From assembly GCA_950022655.1 (NCBI GenBank), contig OX465584.1, forward strand, positions 54,020,789 to 54,084,788: a DNA stretch of 64,000 nucleotides. Reading direction: 5' to 3'. Below the pieces are notes generated by a model that was not told the DNA's origin, made no database searches, and was given only the letters and a program-made list of their open reading frames with translations. The first letter of the stretch is position 1. Each line of letters begins with the position of its first letter. The DNA comes from Alentia gelatinosa (lineage: Eukaryota; Annelida; Polychaeta; Phyllodocida; Polynoidae). Shown here in pieces: positions 19,335 to 30,104 of this stretch. Position numbers and translations under genes: made by a program.

Positions 19335-19567
19335 CCTAAAGGCGGAGACACACCAAGCGAGAAATACGGCGATTTCCGGAATTGCCAACACAAAATGGCG
19401 TGTATATGTGAGCTATTATTTCATATTTCACCTAATTATTGCTTCTGATACGCTGAATTATCGCTGGGAGATATCACTATGAAATAAATATTTCACATAC
19501 GTCCTATTTTGTATGATCGATTACAGAGATCGCCACTTTGACCCGCTTCGTGTGTCCCCGGCTTAAC
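19335..19567. mobile_element. Family S inverted-repeat element (copy 2)
   Basis: Ends 'ggcggagacacaccaagcga' and 'cgcttcgtgtgtccccgg' are inverted, and the match extends into 'ggcgatttccggaattgcc' against 'gatcgattacagagatcgcc'. Other copies are at 8085-8278 and 63,748-63,945. Non-coding. Confidence 0.75.
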
Positions 19568-19644
19568 TGACCATTTGACGTTAGTCAGGAAAAACATATA
19601 GGCCATGTGAAATTGCGAAGTAAACTGACTATCAGTGTCGCTAA

Positions 19645-20076
19645 GCAAATCTTTTTCTTTACTATCAGACCTATTACGAGTATGCCTGCTTTTTGCCCGA
19701 CGCCTCGAGTGATGCTGAGTTGAAAAGACTACAACGCCTGCAAAATAGGGAGTTAAGAATAGTGGGTAGGCATGAAGTAATGGTTGTGGGTGTGAATGGT
19801 CTGCATACTGCACACAACGTTGAGAAATAAGAATTCAGAAGACAGAAGCAGCTGTTAAGATTAGGTTTCAAAAGATCTAAAGATGAGGGTAATCTCGATA
19901 CTGAAAGGCCGGGAACAGGGAATGATCGAAAGATCAGATTCAAACACCACTTGTTCCAAAACAATGGCTTCAAGAAAAGCCCCTACTACAGAATGGATAA
20001 ATACTGGGACGGTCTAAGTATAGAGACTCAACCTCCCTTTCATTTATTGAGGTATGTCTCATGCTTTTTGGAGTAA
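19645..20076 (+). pseudogene. LINE reverse-transcriptase C-terminal relic
   Basis: A single frame starting about 19,645 reads ...YYEYACFLPDASSDAELKRL, then QRLQNRELRIVGR, as in 'F-D-Y-A...L-x-x-L-Q-N-x-x-L-R-I-v' of LINE RT thumbs. It has one TAA (19,828-19,830) and continues to KSPYYRMDKYWDGLSIE before TAA at 20,074. It is a different lineage from the 14,746 ORF and 5'-truncated. Confidence 0.6.
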
Positions 20077-21090
20077 TTTTCAAATATTTTTCTAGCATAT
20101 GATTTTTCATTATATTTGAACTTTATCTAAAATTTTATAGTTTGCTTTTGCCTAACATTTTTAGAATCTCAGAGATAGTTAGGCTTCGTAATTTCAGGAT
20201 GAATCCAGATCTGCCTTCGATTTCCTCAATTAAAGGGCCATCTCTGAGAAAAGAGAATTGCAATTGATTGGATTTCATTACATAAATACGTGGAAGTTAT
20301 GAATAGTGAAGAATCTAAGGGAATAAGGAGCCCCAGTGGTTCTTCCCCTGATGAGACAGCAGCCGTTCTTTACGAAATCGTTGACATAATTGATCGTGTG
20401 AAATATGGCTGTTGCATTTGCAATGGTGCGAGGATTGCATGCGTTATATGGGGTTTCCTCTTACCGATTATGACCTAGGATCATGACATTTAGCACCGCC
20501 GACCGATTATGTGACACCTCTGTTGAAATAATCGTCAGGTGGAAACAAAAAGGGTCAACAATCTTTTCCCTCAATATTACACAATAAAGCACCACTGACC
20601 GACTTTTGAACCATACAGAAAAATTCTCCTTTTGAAAATATTTGGTGGTGGAATGAATTTGAGTGTCAAAAATCGGTCGGCAAATACCATAATGTTCATT
20701 GAAAAACAACGTTTATTCTGACCGCCACTGATAAAATGCACACTGGTGATATCTCAAGTAGGACCAGAGACTGACTTTTGTACATGTTGCCAATAATCGG
20801 CGTCTATTTTGTTGGGCGGTGGACATGCCACATTAGGCGCAGTTTAAACCTACCAATGGAAAATGGGCCGATAGAATATAGGGAAGTAAAGCGTCAGTTG
20901 GTTGTGCTACCCAAGAAAATATAGGCAACGATAATCACCGAAACTGTAAATTATGTAGGTGCAAATGCCTGGGGACCGATAAGTGGTTTATTCAGTATGT
21001 ATCTCACACCTGACGACAGATTATCGACTACATGTGCATCAATCGTCATGAGAGTTCATCATAGGTAGATAAGAAATCTTGATATTATAT
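20077..21090. other. No confident gene; fragments of families O and T
   Basis: At 20,160-20,250 a 'tctcagagata' / 'tatctctgaga'-like pair bounds about 90 bp. From 20,455 to 20,830 the vocabulary of the inverted-repeat families recurs ('accgattatgacct', 'caccgccgaccgattatg', 'cgtcaggtggaaac'). The 62-codon ORF from 20,290 has no recognisable domain. Confidence 0.35.
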
Positions 21091-21400
21091 AGACACATTG
21101 TCAGTGTGACTGAATGGAATCTGTTAAGAGATATTTTGATCAGAAATACTTTTTCTTTTTTACCAAAATATCGAGGAACAGATGGAATTCAGTCAAACTC
21201 ACTGTGTCTCACTGTGTATACCTAGAAATAATTGAAAATGCCATTCTACAACACACTAAACAGTAGAATGAGTGGTTACGTGGTACAGAGGGACGTATGG
21301 ATATTCTTTCGTCACTCACATTCTTTTTACTACAGAATTTACTACAGAATATTTACTACTGGTCAGTAAAAATGAGACATTCACCTATAGGTAAATAGTA
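21091..21400. mobile_element. Hairpin-module element, family N (copy 1)
   Basis: Hairpin arms 'acacattgtcagtgtgactg' / 'cagtcaaactcactgtgt' and 'gaatggaatctgtt' / 'aacagatggaattc' span 21,091-21,218. The module is bracketed by TATACCTA (about 21,218) and TATAGGTA (about 21,387). A copy lies at 60,992-61,290, and a related palindrome at 5550-5668. Confidence 0.65.
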
Positions 21401-22120
21401 GTAATACCCTACTTAAACTGCAGTTGATTGTATTTTTGTTTGTTTAATTCACACAAATCATCACGAGGATCGTCTTCCTTTGTGGTTTCTCAAAGCAATT
21501 ACATAATTCTTCTCATTTCCATTCCTGTGTTTCTCAGAACACTTCCATCGTTACAGAAATACATATGATATTGGATAACAATATATACTTGTTTACATAT
21601 AATTGGGTCAAAAAAGCCCATTAAAGTAATGGAAACCCACCAGTATTCTCATTGCACAATGCGAGCTCTATTTGAAAAGGCATTATGATAAAAACCTGTT
21701 CTCGGTGAAATAAATGCACTATTTTCCATAAAAAGTACAGGTGCTTGCCGACGGAGTGCTTTGCAAAATCCGTTGTCCCTTCCCCGAGGATATCAAAGTG
21801 CTTAGAAATCGTTGGAGGGCTCAATAGGAGTAAGTTGGTATGTCGAAATCTTAACCTGTCCCTGAATCAATGATACAGTACATGAAAAATAATACAATAG
21901 GGTACTGCAACACTTACCGTATGAATAAGAAAACTTTAAATGAATTCAAATTTAAATGAATTCTACAAAATGAAACAGACAAGCTGATTTGAAGTCCCTT
22001 CACCTACAAAAATTCTTTGGTTGTGTAGAGCACAATATTTCTTTTTAAATTATTGGGAATTGATCGGCTGATCTAAAAAATTGTCTTGTTATTCTTTACT
22101 TTGAAAAGTGAAGACTAGGA
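21401..22120. other. No gene; dispersed repeat at 21,640-21,830
   Basis: 21,640-21,830 is the reverse-complement relative of 8400-8580. The 67-codon minus ORF there is repeat-derived. Nothing else recognised. Confidence 0.4.
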
Positions 22121-22290
22121 ACTAGAGTAAATGGTACTATATCCACCCCATCGACTGCAACCAAGGGTGTACCCCAAGGGTCTGTGATGGGTCCCATCCT
22201 CTATATTTTTATATCAATGACCGTTTGAATGTAATTAGGCATGTTATTGTGTGCAGATGACTTAGTCCTGGAAGTCAGGATGATGTGTTA
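22121..22290 (+). pseudogene. LINE reverse-transcriptase palm relic
   Basis: Reads TRVNGTISTPSTATKGVPQG then SVMGPILYIF, the RT 'G-V-P-Q-G-S-x-L-G-P' motif, and after a frameshift LCADDLVLEV, the catalytic A-D-D box. Stops and frameshifts make it non-functional. It lies just upstream of the Ngaro insertion. Confidence 0.7.
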
Positions 22291-22380
22291 AAGACAAATA
22301 CTGGTAGTTAGGTGATTTTTATATTCTATTGAATTTTGCAAATAACTCAGGAAAATATAAGTTCCTTATATCAGCAAATA

Positions 22381-22477
22381 GAAAATGCAAAAAAAAGGCA
22401 TGTCACCATGCTAACTTCTATGGGAAGGCCATCTGAAAATGTAAGTGCTTAACTATTGGTGTCTATGGGAAATTGCA
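22381..22477 (+). repeat. Diverged flank repeat, left of Ngaro
   Basis: 'Ccatgctaacttctatggga', 'aggccat' and 'gtaagtgcttaactatt' match 28,217-28,312 ('gttagtgcttatctatt') in the same order and orientation, about 75% alike. The repeat therefore sits on both sides of the Ngaro element. Confidence 0.55.
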
Positions 22478-22541
22478 ATATTTTGACTTTGGTGCTAAAT
22501 GACACTGATGTTCTTTTGCTATCTTTAAATAATTCTGGATT

Positions 22542-22692
22542 GTGTGGTCCCACCGGTTGGGTGGGACTGGTCACTGCTGACGTCTGGTGGACAGATCTCT
22601 CACCAATCTCACCTCACTCCTCATCTGGCGCACACATACCGCCTGCGCCCCATTCCTTCACCAAACCTCTCACCACACACATCGTTTCATTT
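22542..22692 (+). repeat. Ngaro left terminal repeat A1
   Basis: Begins GTGTGGTCCCACCGGTTGGG and ends CATCGTTTCATTT. It matches A2 over all 151 bp with a few substitutions. It probably contains the 5' end and promoter of the element RNA. Confidence 0.9.
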
Positions 22693-22782
22693 ACCCTCAC
22701 CCCTTTTTGGCAACTCATTCATCTACACCTGCGGTACTTTACGACTAACTTACAAGAACAAAGTACAAGAACGGCCGTTATT

Positions 22783-23946
22783 ATGGCCCCACAGACAAGA
22801 GGAAAAACGAGAAGTGAGAGGAATGAGAGACTGGAGAGAGAAAGGGAAGAATCTGAGGACGGGTCCGACGCCATTGAGTCCCAGAGCAAAGCCGAGAACG
22901 AAGTGGTCTTCAAATACGACCGGTCGGGCTACGAAACCGTCGACGAGGCAAGTACCTGTAGCTCTCGGTCAAGTAAAAGGGTGGACTGTCTGGAGGAAGA
23001 TGTCCGCGGGCTCGGCCGAAAAATGGACCTCCTCCTCAAATCCAACATGGACCGCCGGCGGTCCCCACCGACGAGGAGACGCCATGACACCCGCACCGAC
23101 TGGGGGACCCCGGCGCGCACTCCACGACGAGAACCCTCAGAGGCGGGACGATACTACCCTACGGACCAGGTCATGCCTCCCCCGCGGCAATTACGTAGGC
23201 AACAGGATTACGACAGATATCTGGAGGACAAATTTGCCAGAGAGTTTATGCGACCTCTCCGGTCCGAAGGTAAGGTCGCACTCTCTTCAGATATATTTAT
23301 CGACCGTTACATTCCCAAGCCCTTCATGTATCTCGACCGGGAGGGGGTGGACAGCCTCAAGCAAAAGCTGGAAGCACGTAAGGATATTACCATGTTGGAT
23401 TACATAAGAGCCCTTATATGCCTTGTTAGAGATGAACGCCGGTCGGATCTCTACAATAACCCCCATATACTCGAGCATCTCCAGGGCGTCGTAGACGACG
23501 CCATGGTGCGACCATGGCCCTCGGTCAGGAGATTCTCGCAACACATTTTCGACCAAATAGAAAAGGGAAAGATATTGTGGTCGGACTGGCATGTGATCCA
23601 ACACGAGTGAGTTCGATTATGCCTCATGGACCGTGCCCCGGTACACACTGGGTCAAGTAGGCAGGCAGCTGTCGCTCCCCCAAGAAGTGCGACAAACAAC
23701 ACGAACTCAAGGACCGGCCCGCGCGGTCGTGAAGTTGCGTGTAGGGACTTCAATGCTACTAAGGGCTGCAGCTACCGAGGAGACCACGAGGAGGGTGGAA
23801 TTACATGTGTTCACGCTTGCTCCTACTGCTACGGGCGTACGGGGAACTTCTACAACGGGCACAACATGTCCGTTTGCGACAGGTTGGACCGTGATAGGAG
23901 GCAGGGAGACCAACACAGTCGTACGGCAGCAAAAAACGGGCAGTAG
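22783..23946 (+). pseudogene. Ngaro Gag-like ORF with one in-frame TGA
   Basis: Starts MAPQTRGKTR at 22,783, just after repeat A1, and the longer upstream frame runs back into A1. An acidic/basic N-terminus and a VDCLEEDVRGLGRKMDLLL coil are followed by an R/P-rich stretch and a capsid-like region. The frame stops at TGA 23,608-23,610 and continues in the same frame to TAG 23,944. That continuation carries a C-terminal Cys/His cluster (CRDFNATKGC, CVHACSYC, H-x-x-SVC) like the zinc finger at the end of Ngaro Gag proteins. Gag would package element RNA. A CGA-to-TGA change is the simplest explanation for the stop; readthrough is possible but unproven. Confidence 0.75.
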
Positions 23947-23963
23947 GCGTCTCCGGCAATCCG

Positions 23964-24785
23964 TTGTTAGAGACGCCTGTGTACACCGACCTGACGCGGG
24001 AAGGAGGTGAAACATCGGGGAGGAGAGCAGCAGCGGCAACCGCTGCGTGTCAACGCCGGGATCTACACTACCAGACGGGCAAGCCGGAGACTACGCTCGG
24101 AGAGCGAATACAAGATGGCGGCGCCCTATGGTCAACCGGAACTGGCACCAGCAACACGCAGCCGCAACGGCCTGCGAGCAACAAGCTTCAGACATTCCAA
24201 GATGGCGGAACTTCCGGTCTGCTCGATCGGAGCTCGATCCGCCACGGTTTTCAGGCTCCTACGAAATATATAGTGCCCGCCAGACGCCGTAATGAAGAGG
24301 ATCGATGTAAAACGATACGGCCGTACAGGGAAAATTCAGTGGAGACATCTGACTGGCGTAGGAAGTGCGCTAGCACTCTAAATGAACACTCCGACTCGAC
24401 CGCCGCAGCAAAGGGAGGGGGCGTGGCCGCCGTTCAACAACAAGCGAGTGCAGGTAACGACCCCGACTTCAAAGCTATACGCCATATATGTGAAAATAAT
24501 ATTGTTGATCACGAAATTGACATGGCCCCTCAGGCGTTTAAATATCACAGGGAAATTCACTGGCCGAGCATGTCTGTGTCCGCTGCCTCGACTGACTCGG
24601 TCGAGCTGGCACACATCTATGACACTGTCCGAGCGAGTGGACTCCCCAACAGCGTCAGCTGCAAGGTTGCACTCCCCACAGCCCTCAATCTTGCCGCATG
24701 GAATAAAATATTATGTATTGACGGGGTGGACCCAGAACTCTACGACCTGCATACGGATTCCCCCTGGGGTATATGGGACCGGTGA
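23964..24785 (+). pseudogene. Ngaro Pol N-terminal region, frameshifted before RT
   Basis: The first about 160 codons are low-complexity linker. From about 24,520 the frame reads IHWPSMSVSAASTDSVELAH then KVALPTALNLAAWNKIL and DPELYDL, which match the region before the RT fingers in DIRS/Ngaro Pol. At about 24,748 the frame is lost: the sequence continues as YGFPLGYMGPVSDS in the next frame. A one-base deletion near 24,750 explains this. Confidence 0.65.
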
Positions 24786-25513
24786 GCGACAGTGTGGGAA
24801 CGCCTAACCACACTAGCGCGACCGACTACCCACAGGCTATTGACTCATTTATATCGAAGGAACTCAGCCTCGGAGGCCTGGTCGGCCCCTACGACTGTCC
24901 CCCGTTTTCCCCCTGGTGCCATGTCGCTCCGCTCATGTCACGGCCCAAGAGGGACTCGGAGGAACGACGTGTCATATCGGACCTCACGTTCCCCTACGAC
25001 AACTCAGTCAATGCCTACATTGTTAAAAACTCCCTATTTGGAAATGTGCAGAACCACAGTCTACCCTCAATCGATTCTATAGTGGACGACCTGGTCGGGA
25101 TGGGCGATGAGGTACACCTTTTCTCGACCGACGTAAGTCGTGCCTACAAAAACTTTAAATCAGATCCACTCGACTGGCCCCTCCAATGCCTCGAGTGGGG
25201 CGGAAAATTCTACCTGGAAGCGAGTATGGTGTTCGGGGCCTGATGCTCGAGCTGCCACATGCAGCGGGTCGCGGATGCCATAGTCGTGACCCTCCGTGCC
25301 AGGGGCCTCAAAGCATGGATGTATCTGGATGACATTATTGTTCTATCTCCTTCCAGAGAGCAGTCGGTCCGGGATGCAGCCGAGGTCACCAGCCTCCTGG
25401 AGGAACTAGGCCTACCGGAAGCTCCCACGAAGAGACAGGGACTGGCTCGGTCTCTCACATGGCTCGGCATCACGATCACCGAGAGACCAAGACCCTCTCG
25501 GTACCTCAGATGA
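24773..25513 (+). pseudogene. Ngaro reverse transcriptase with one in-frame TGA
   Basis: Contains APLMSRPKRDSEERRVISDL (fingers), HLFSTDVSRAYKNF (first catalytic Asp) and MYLDDIIVLS (the Y-x-D-D box at 25,322-25,333). TGA at 25,241-25,243 interrupts the frame after VFGA, and the same frame resumes with CSSCHMQRVADAI. At about 25,485 the frame shifts again into the RNase H frame. RT would copy Gag-packaged RNA. The catalytic residues survive, but the protein is not continuous. Confidence 0.85.
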
Positions 25514-26300
25514 AGCTGGACGAGATACGGGAAACGGTCGGCGCCTTCCTAAAACGCCGGTCCGTCACCAGAAAAGAAATGGAATCATTGGTGGGTAAAT
25601 TGGTTCACGTATCTAAATGTATCCGCCCAACACGCCTCTTTATCTCGAGGCTGCTGGAGACCCTACGAGGACCAAAAAAGAGGTACATTAACATTAGCAA
25701 TGACGTGAGGGCCGACCTCAGATGGTTCGACGAGTTCTCAAACGCTTGGAACGGGGTAGCTCTCATCCCCCTGCCCACTCCTAATCGCACTATCGGCGTT
25801 GACGCCTGCCTCAGTGGTATAGGAGGCAACGACGAGAAATGGGCTTACGCCGGTCAGGTTGCCCCGGTCGAGGATGGAGCGGTTAACATCACCGAGCTGG
25901 AAGCAGCCAATGTCGTCGTAGCCCTCCAGACATTCATCCGAGAATCTGACAGAGGGGGGCATATCCGTATTATGTGCGACAATCTCCCAGCTGTCCATGT
26001 ACTACAGAACGGGAGGGGTCACAACAAGGTCCTTTTAGACTGTGCCAGGGCCGCCTGGATGGTACAGGCCCTCTTTCAGTGTGAAATATCCTATGTACAC
26101 ATACCAGGTGTTGACAATGTGGTGCCTGACAACCTCAGTCAAGCACATCTCAATAACAAATATTTTAATGACGCATGTAACGATGTACGACGATTCAACC
26201 TTACGCTTGTCGACCCATGTACGGACTTCCTCAACAACGTACGTCCATTTGTATTATCCAGATCAGGCGTACCTATCACTGCAGCGAAGGGCGGCGGCAC
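25459..26300 (+). CDS. Ngaro connection and RNase H domain
   Basis: After a connection region (TRKEMESLVGKLVHVSK) the RNase H tetrad is visible: IGVDAC (D115), TELEAAN (E148), MCDNLPAV (D174) and VPDNLSQ (D224). It degrades the RNA strand during element cDNA synthesis. It lies in a different frame from RT because of a frameshift near 25,485, and it overlaps the recombinase frame at its 3' end. The frame stays open to 27,222, but beyond about 26,300 it is only a shadow of the recombinase. Confidence 0.8.
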
Positions 26301-26329
26301 GACAGCAGGCCTCACGCGCCCCTGGGACC

Positions 26330-27226
26330 ATGCGGGCTCACCGGACCTCGGTCGTGCCATACATAGCGTTTTGCAGGAGGGTGGGCGACCATCACCTACG
26401 TCCACGACCCCAGACGATATCAGCATTCGCCGAGTACCTAGCACAAGGGGATCCGTCGCCCGCTATGGTAAGGAACCACGTCGCAAGGGTACGACAGCAC
26501 CTCAAAAGAGTGGGCGTGGCACTGTCGCCAGCCGCGTCCGCACGGCTGACCATGACACTCGAGGGCATCGACCGTACCACCCCCTACCATCCTCGTCAGC
26601 GGCCCCCAATCCCGGTGGACACCTTCAGGGAAGCGGTGGAGGCATTGCCCCGCGACCGAGACAGGATGACGGTCAAGACGGCCGTGCTCCTCATCTTCTA
26701 CGGCGCCCTACGACGCTCCGAGGTAGCGCCTCCGTCGGTCGCGGCCTTCGACCCCAGGAAACACCTCACCCGTGGGGACGTGAGCTACCACGAGGGTGCA
26801 CTACGGCTAAAAATAAAACACGCGAAAAACGCCCAGAAATACGACCAGCACCAGGACCGTCTGATACTGCCCGCCCCCGACGGCAACATGTGCCCGTGCA
26901 CGGCCGTGGCCGCAACGGTCACACGAAACCCACAGTGTTCAAAGGACGACCCACTGCTGGTTTTTCACGCCTCCAGACGGCCGATGCCGGCTACATACGT
27001 CGCGAAACAGTGGGCGGTGGCCGTGAGGGCAGCGGGGGCCGACCCTGCCCGCTACCCCCTACACTCCATAAGGAAGGCAGCCGCCACGGAGGCATTCAGA
27101 GCAGGGCACTCCGAACTAGACATCCTGAGGTTCGGGCACTGGACGTCGGACGCCTACAAAGATTATATACAGACGTCCAACGTGAGAGCCGTAGGGACTT
27201 CCCTGGTACGGGCAATCACTAAATAA
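26330..27226 (+). CDS. Ngaro tyrosine recombinase
   Basis: From the ATG at 26,330 (298 residues) an N-terminal SAM-like core (MRAHRTSVVPYIAFCRR) leads to the catalytic domain. GALRRSE supplies the first Arg (R128/R129), LHSIRK gives H245 and R248, and FGHWTSDAYKDYI gives H270 with the likely nucleophile Tyr279, nine residues on as in Xer-type enzymes. It would insert the circular cDNA by strand exchange. Homology seems to begin slightly earlier (about 26,270), so the product may be made by fusion or frameshift from the RNase H frame. The catalytic set is complete. Confidence 0.88.
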   Translation: MRAHRTSVVPYIAFCRRVGDHHLRPRPQTISAFAEYLAQGDPSPAMVRNHVARVRQHLKRVGVALSPAASARLTMTLEGIDRTTPYHPRQRPPIPVDTFREAVEALPRDRDRMTVKTAVLLIFYGALRRSEVAPPSVAAFDPRKHLTRGDVSYHEGALRLKIKHAKNAQKYDQHQDRLILPAPDGNMCPCTAVAATVTRNPQCSKDDPLLVFHASRRPMPATYVAKQWAVAVRAAGADPARYPLHSIRKAAATEAFRAGHSELDILRFGHWTSDAYKDYIQTSNVRAVGTSLVRAITK

Positions 27227-27339
27227 TATGCCCCAACGGACTCATTTATCAATCTCTTACTATTATAATCTTAATAACTATTTTATATTTACCTTTCCAC
27301 CACCACACCCCATCATCTCAACCCATTAATGGCATTCTT
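27227..27339 (+). other. Ngaro 3' untranslated spacer
   Basis: AT-rich spacer between the recombinase stop and repeat B1, with a 'ccaccaccacacccc' run. Confidence 0.6.
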
Positions 27340-27666
27340 GGCGTTATATATATTTTACAAATATTAGATGTATTAACATCATCATATTTTATACAAATAT
27401 TTATGTTATTACCTCTTTTATCATAAATACTCGTTGTACTTCAACTCAAATACAACTTATATCTACTCTTATCAAATGTATTAACTCAACCAACTCTTAT
27501 ACTTCACCTACTATTTATTACCAATTCACACATTGCATAAACAATGTATTATTTATGTATTAATTCATTTTATTTATATAATCAATCATTTATCATCTTA
27601 CAATAATAATAAATTATTTATTCCCAAGTTTGCCTCGTCATCTTCTCTGTCCCTAGCTCAGCAGTG
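27340..27666 (+). repeat. Ngaro repeat B1
   Basis: 327 bp, AT-rich, starting GGCGTTATATATATTTTAC and ending CTAGCTCAGCAGTG. It abuts A2 directly and differs from B2 at about two positions. Confidence 0.92.
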
Positions 27667-27817
27667 GTGTGGTCCCACCGGTTGGGTGGGACTGGTCACT
27701 GCTGACGTCTGGTGGACAGATCTCACACCAATCTCACCTCACACCTCATCTGGCGCACACATACCGCCTGTGCCCCATTCCTTCACCAAACCTCTCACCA
27801 CACACATCGTTTCATTT
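27667..27817 (+). repeat. Ngaro internal repeat A2
   Basis: Second copy of the 151-bp A repeat. The B1/A2 junction (GCAGTG|GTGTGG) carries a GTG doublet that matches the predicted join between element ends in the circular form. Confidence 0.9.
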
Positions 27818-27862
27818 CCCACCCACCCACAACCTATTTTATATATATTCCTACACCAGTAG

Positions 27863-28189
27863 GGCGTTATATATATTTTACAAATATTACATGTATTAAC
27901 ATCATCATATTTTATACAAATATTTATGTTATTACCTCTTTTATCATAAATACTCGTTGTACTTCAACTCAAATACAACTTATATCTACTCTTATCAAAT
28001 GTATTAACTCAACCAACTCTTATACTTCACCTACTATTTATTACCAATTCACACATTGCATAAACAATGTATTATTTATGTATTAATTCATTTTATTCAT
28101 ATAATCAATCATTTATCATCTTACAATAATAATAAATTATTTATTCCCAAGTTTGCCTCGTCATCTTCTCTGTCCCTAGCTCAGCAGTG
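27863..28189 (+). repeat. Ngaro right terminal repeat B2
   Basis: 327-bp copy of B1 ending ...CAGCAGTG. It is separated from A2 by a 45-bp spacer and marks the right end of the element. Confidence 0.92.
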
Positions 28190-28216
28190 ATGGTAGTTTG
28201 GAACATGTACAAATGA

Positions 28217-28312
28217 GAAATGCTAAGAAAATACAATGTTACCATGCTTATTTGTATTGGAAGGCCACTGATAAAGGTTAGTGCTTATCTATTCGTGTCA
28301 ATTGGAAACTGA
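28217..28312 (+). repeat. Diverged flank repeat, right of Ngaro
   Basis: Partner of 22,381-22,477, in the same orientation. Confidence 0.55.
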
Positions 28313-29229
28313 TACATTTTCATGAAACCAGATTGCATCACCAGTACGTCTTAATTGAGTAGAAACAGGGGGCTCTGTGATACCTACCCGCATTTGTCTT
28401 TCGATAAGATTGTCAGGGTTAAGGGGAAGTCCAAAAGTTGCAAGGTAGTTTCATTTCTTGATAATGTCCATAATCAAAGACTTGAGCAATTCTTATGTTG
28501 GATTGACATAGATTGTTGTCTTTATATTGTGTACATTCGGATCCCGCATAGACTTTATGAAGAAGCTTAGGATAAGAGGCGGTGGAAAAGCTTTTTATAT
28601 GACAATACATTTTGTATGTAAGTCCTTCTGAGCAGCTTAGTTAACTCATGCATTACTTCGGGATTGCCAAATCTCGGATGAACCAAAATAATCTGAAGTT
28701 TCCCAGGCAGACAACAAAAACTAAGTCTGTGAAGGTCTCAGCGTAAAGAACCTATCTGTTTCCCGATCCTTAAGGGTTCTCATTTAACTCCTGAGATAGG
28801 AAATCCTCTCACATTTCTCGCAGTAAATTCTGAAGGTATTTTATGGGCGCTGTAGATGGGATAGAGATATTTTATCTTAGAGAAGCTACAGATTGTGCTT
28901 CGAGGGGAATTACAAATTCAATACCCATCAGATATTGAATATATAGGTTTTGTGTTAGTTGGCCATCCAAGTATATTTCCAGAGGTTGATGTGAAAGCAT
29001 AATGATAGCTAGAATAAAGTAGGCTCCAATAAGCAAGCAGCCATAGTAGATAGCTCTACTCATCATCAAATATCATTACGCTCTAAGAGCCATTTCCTAA
29101 GAGACTTAATTGATTCTGCTGATAGTTGGAGAGCGGTTCTTGTGTTGCCTCTCAGCAGCTGGCAGTGCCTCGACTCAAAAGCCGGTAACGGCCTTCTTTA
29201 AAATACTAGAATTGAGTCTTAGCCGTCTT
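28313..29229. other. No recognised gene
   Basis: The 71-codon ORF at 28,355-28,570 and the 65-codon minus ORF at 28,872-29,069 have no recognisable domain. I see no repeat ends here. Confidence 0.3.
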
Positions 29230-29960
29230 CAGCAGCCATCAGACAAAGAGCAGCCGTCAGACAAACAGCAGTCATCAGACAAACAGCAGCAACTATCAGA
29301 CAAACAGCAGTCGTCAGACAAACAGCAGTCGTCAGACAAACAGCAGTCATCCGACAAAGAGCAGTCGTCAGACAAAGAGCAGTCATCAGACAAAGAGCAG
29401 CAACTATCAGACAAACAGCAGTCGTCAGACAAACAGCAGTCATCAGACAAAGAACAGTCATCAGACAAAGAGCAACCATCAGACAAACAGCCGTCATCAG
29501 ACAGAACAGCAACAGCCATCAGACAAACAGCAGCAGTCATCAGATAAACAGCATCAGTCATCAGACAGATAGCGGTCGCCAGACAAACAGCAGCCATCAG
29601 ACAAACAGCAGCAACCATCAGACAAACAGCAGCCATCAGATAAAAAGCAGCAGTCATTAGATAAATAACAGCAACCATCAGACAAACAGCAACAGCAATC
29701 AGACAAACAGCAACAGACTTAAGACAAACAGCAACAGCCATCAGACAAACAGCAACAGACTTAAGAAAAACAGCAACAGCCATCTGACAAGCACAAGTCA
29801 TCAGATAAACAGCAGCTGCCATAAGATAAACAGCAGTCGTCAGACAAACAGCAGTCACCAGACAAATAACAGTCATCAGACAAACAGCAGTCGTCAGACA
29901 AACAACAGTCGTCAGACAAACAGCAGTCATCAGACAAACAACAGTCGTCATCAGAGAAAC
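29230..29960. repeat. Minisatellite array, 18/21-bp units (left part)
   Basis: About 40 units of the type CAGCAGTCATCAGACAAA, with 21-bp variants carrying an extra CAG or CAA. Units are multiples of three, so both strands stay open (a Q-S-S-D-K ladder on plus, a C-L-M-T-A-V ladder on minus). The array breaks at about 29,960 and resumes at 30,891. Confidence 0.9.
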
Positions 29961-30104
29961 AGACTCACAGTTACAGCATGTATGTTCTTACAACTACCTA
30001 ACAACTACCTTTGCATGCAACTCATTCCCAACTGGACTATTTATAAGACTCATTCCACAAGGCTTTTTAAAACAGTATTATACAAGCTATACTAACTGTC
30101 CAAG

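Larger units (their letters stand above)
22542..28189 (+). mobile_element. Ngaro-type tyrosine-recombinase retrotransposon (whole element)
   Basis: Split direct repeats in the order A1 (22,542-22,692), coding region, B1 (27,340-27,666), A2 (27,667-27,817), B2 (27,863-28,189). The A copies are both 151 bp and the B copies both 327 bp. This arrangement, with Gag, RT, RNase H and a tyrosine recombinase instead of a DDE integrase, defines the Ngaro branch of DIRS-like elements, which move through a circular intermediate without target duplications. None is apparent: the flanks are 'ttctggat' and 'atggtag'. B1 and B2 differ at only about two sites, so insertion is recent. The reading frames nevertheless contain two in-frame TGAs and frameshifts, so this copy should be non-autonomous. 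Confidence 0.92.

Noticed and set aside
20290..20478. 62-codon ORF (MEVMNSEESK start) as a first exon
   Set aside because: Composition looks plausible, but no consensus donor (only weak GTGAAA) and no recognised domain. It runs into family O/T repeat DNA.
22544..23407. 287-codon ORF overlapping Gag in another frame
   Set aside because: It starts inside terminal repeat A1 and shows no domain. Gag in the other frame has the coil and the zinc finger.
26300..27222. 3' extension of the RNase H frame
   Set aside because: Overlaps the recombinase, whose catalytic residues are all in the other frame. The extension is low-complexity Arg/Pro/Gly.
29229..29951. 240-codon minus ORF and the overlapping 145-codon plus ORF (Q-S-S-D-K ladder)
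   Set aside because: Both strands are open only because the minisatellite units are 18 and 21 bp. There is no start context, domain or flanking exon.
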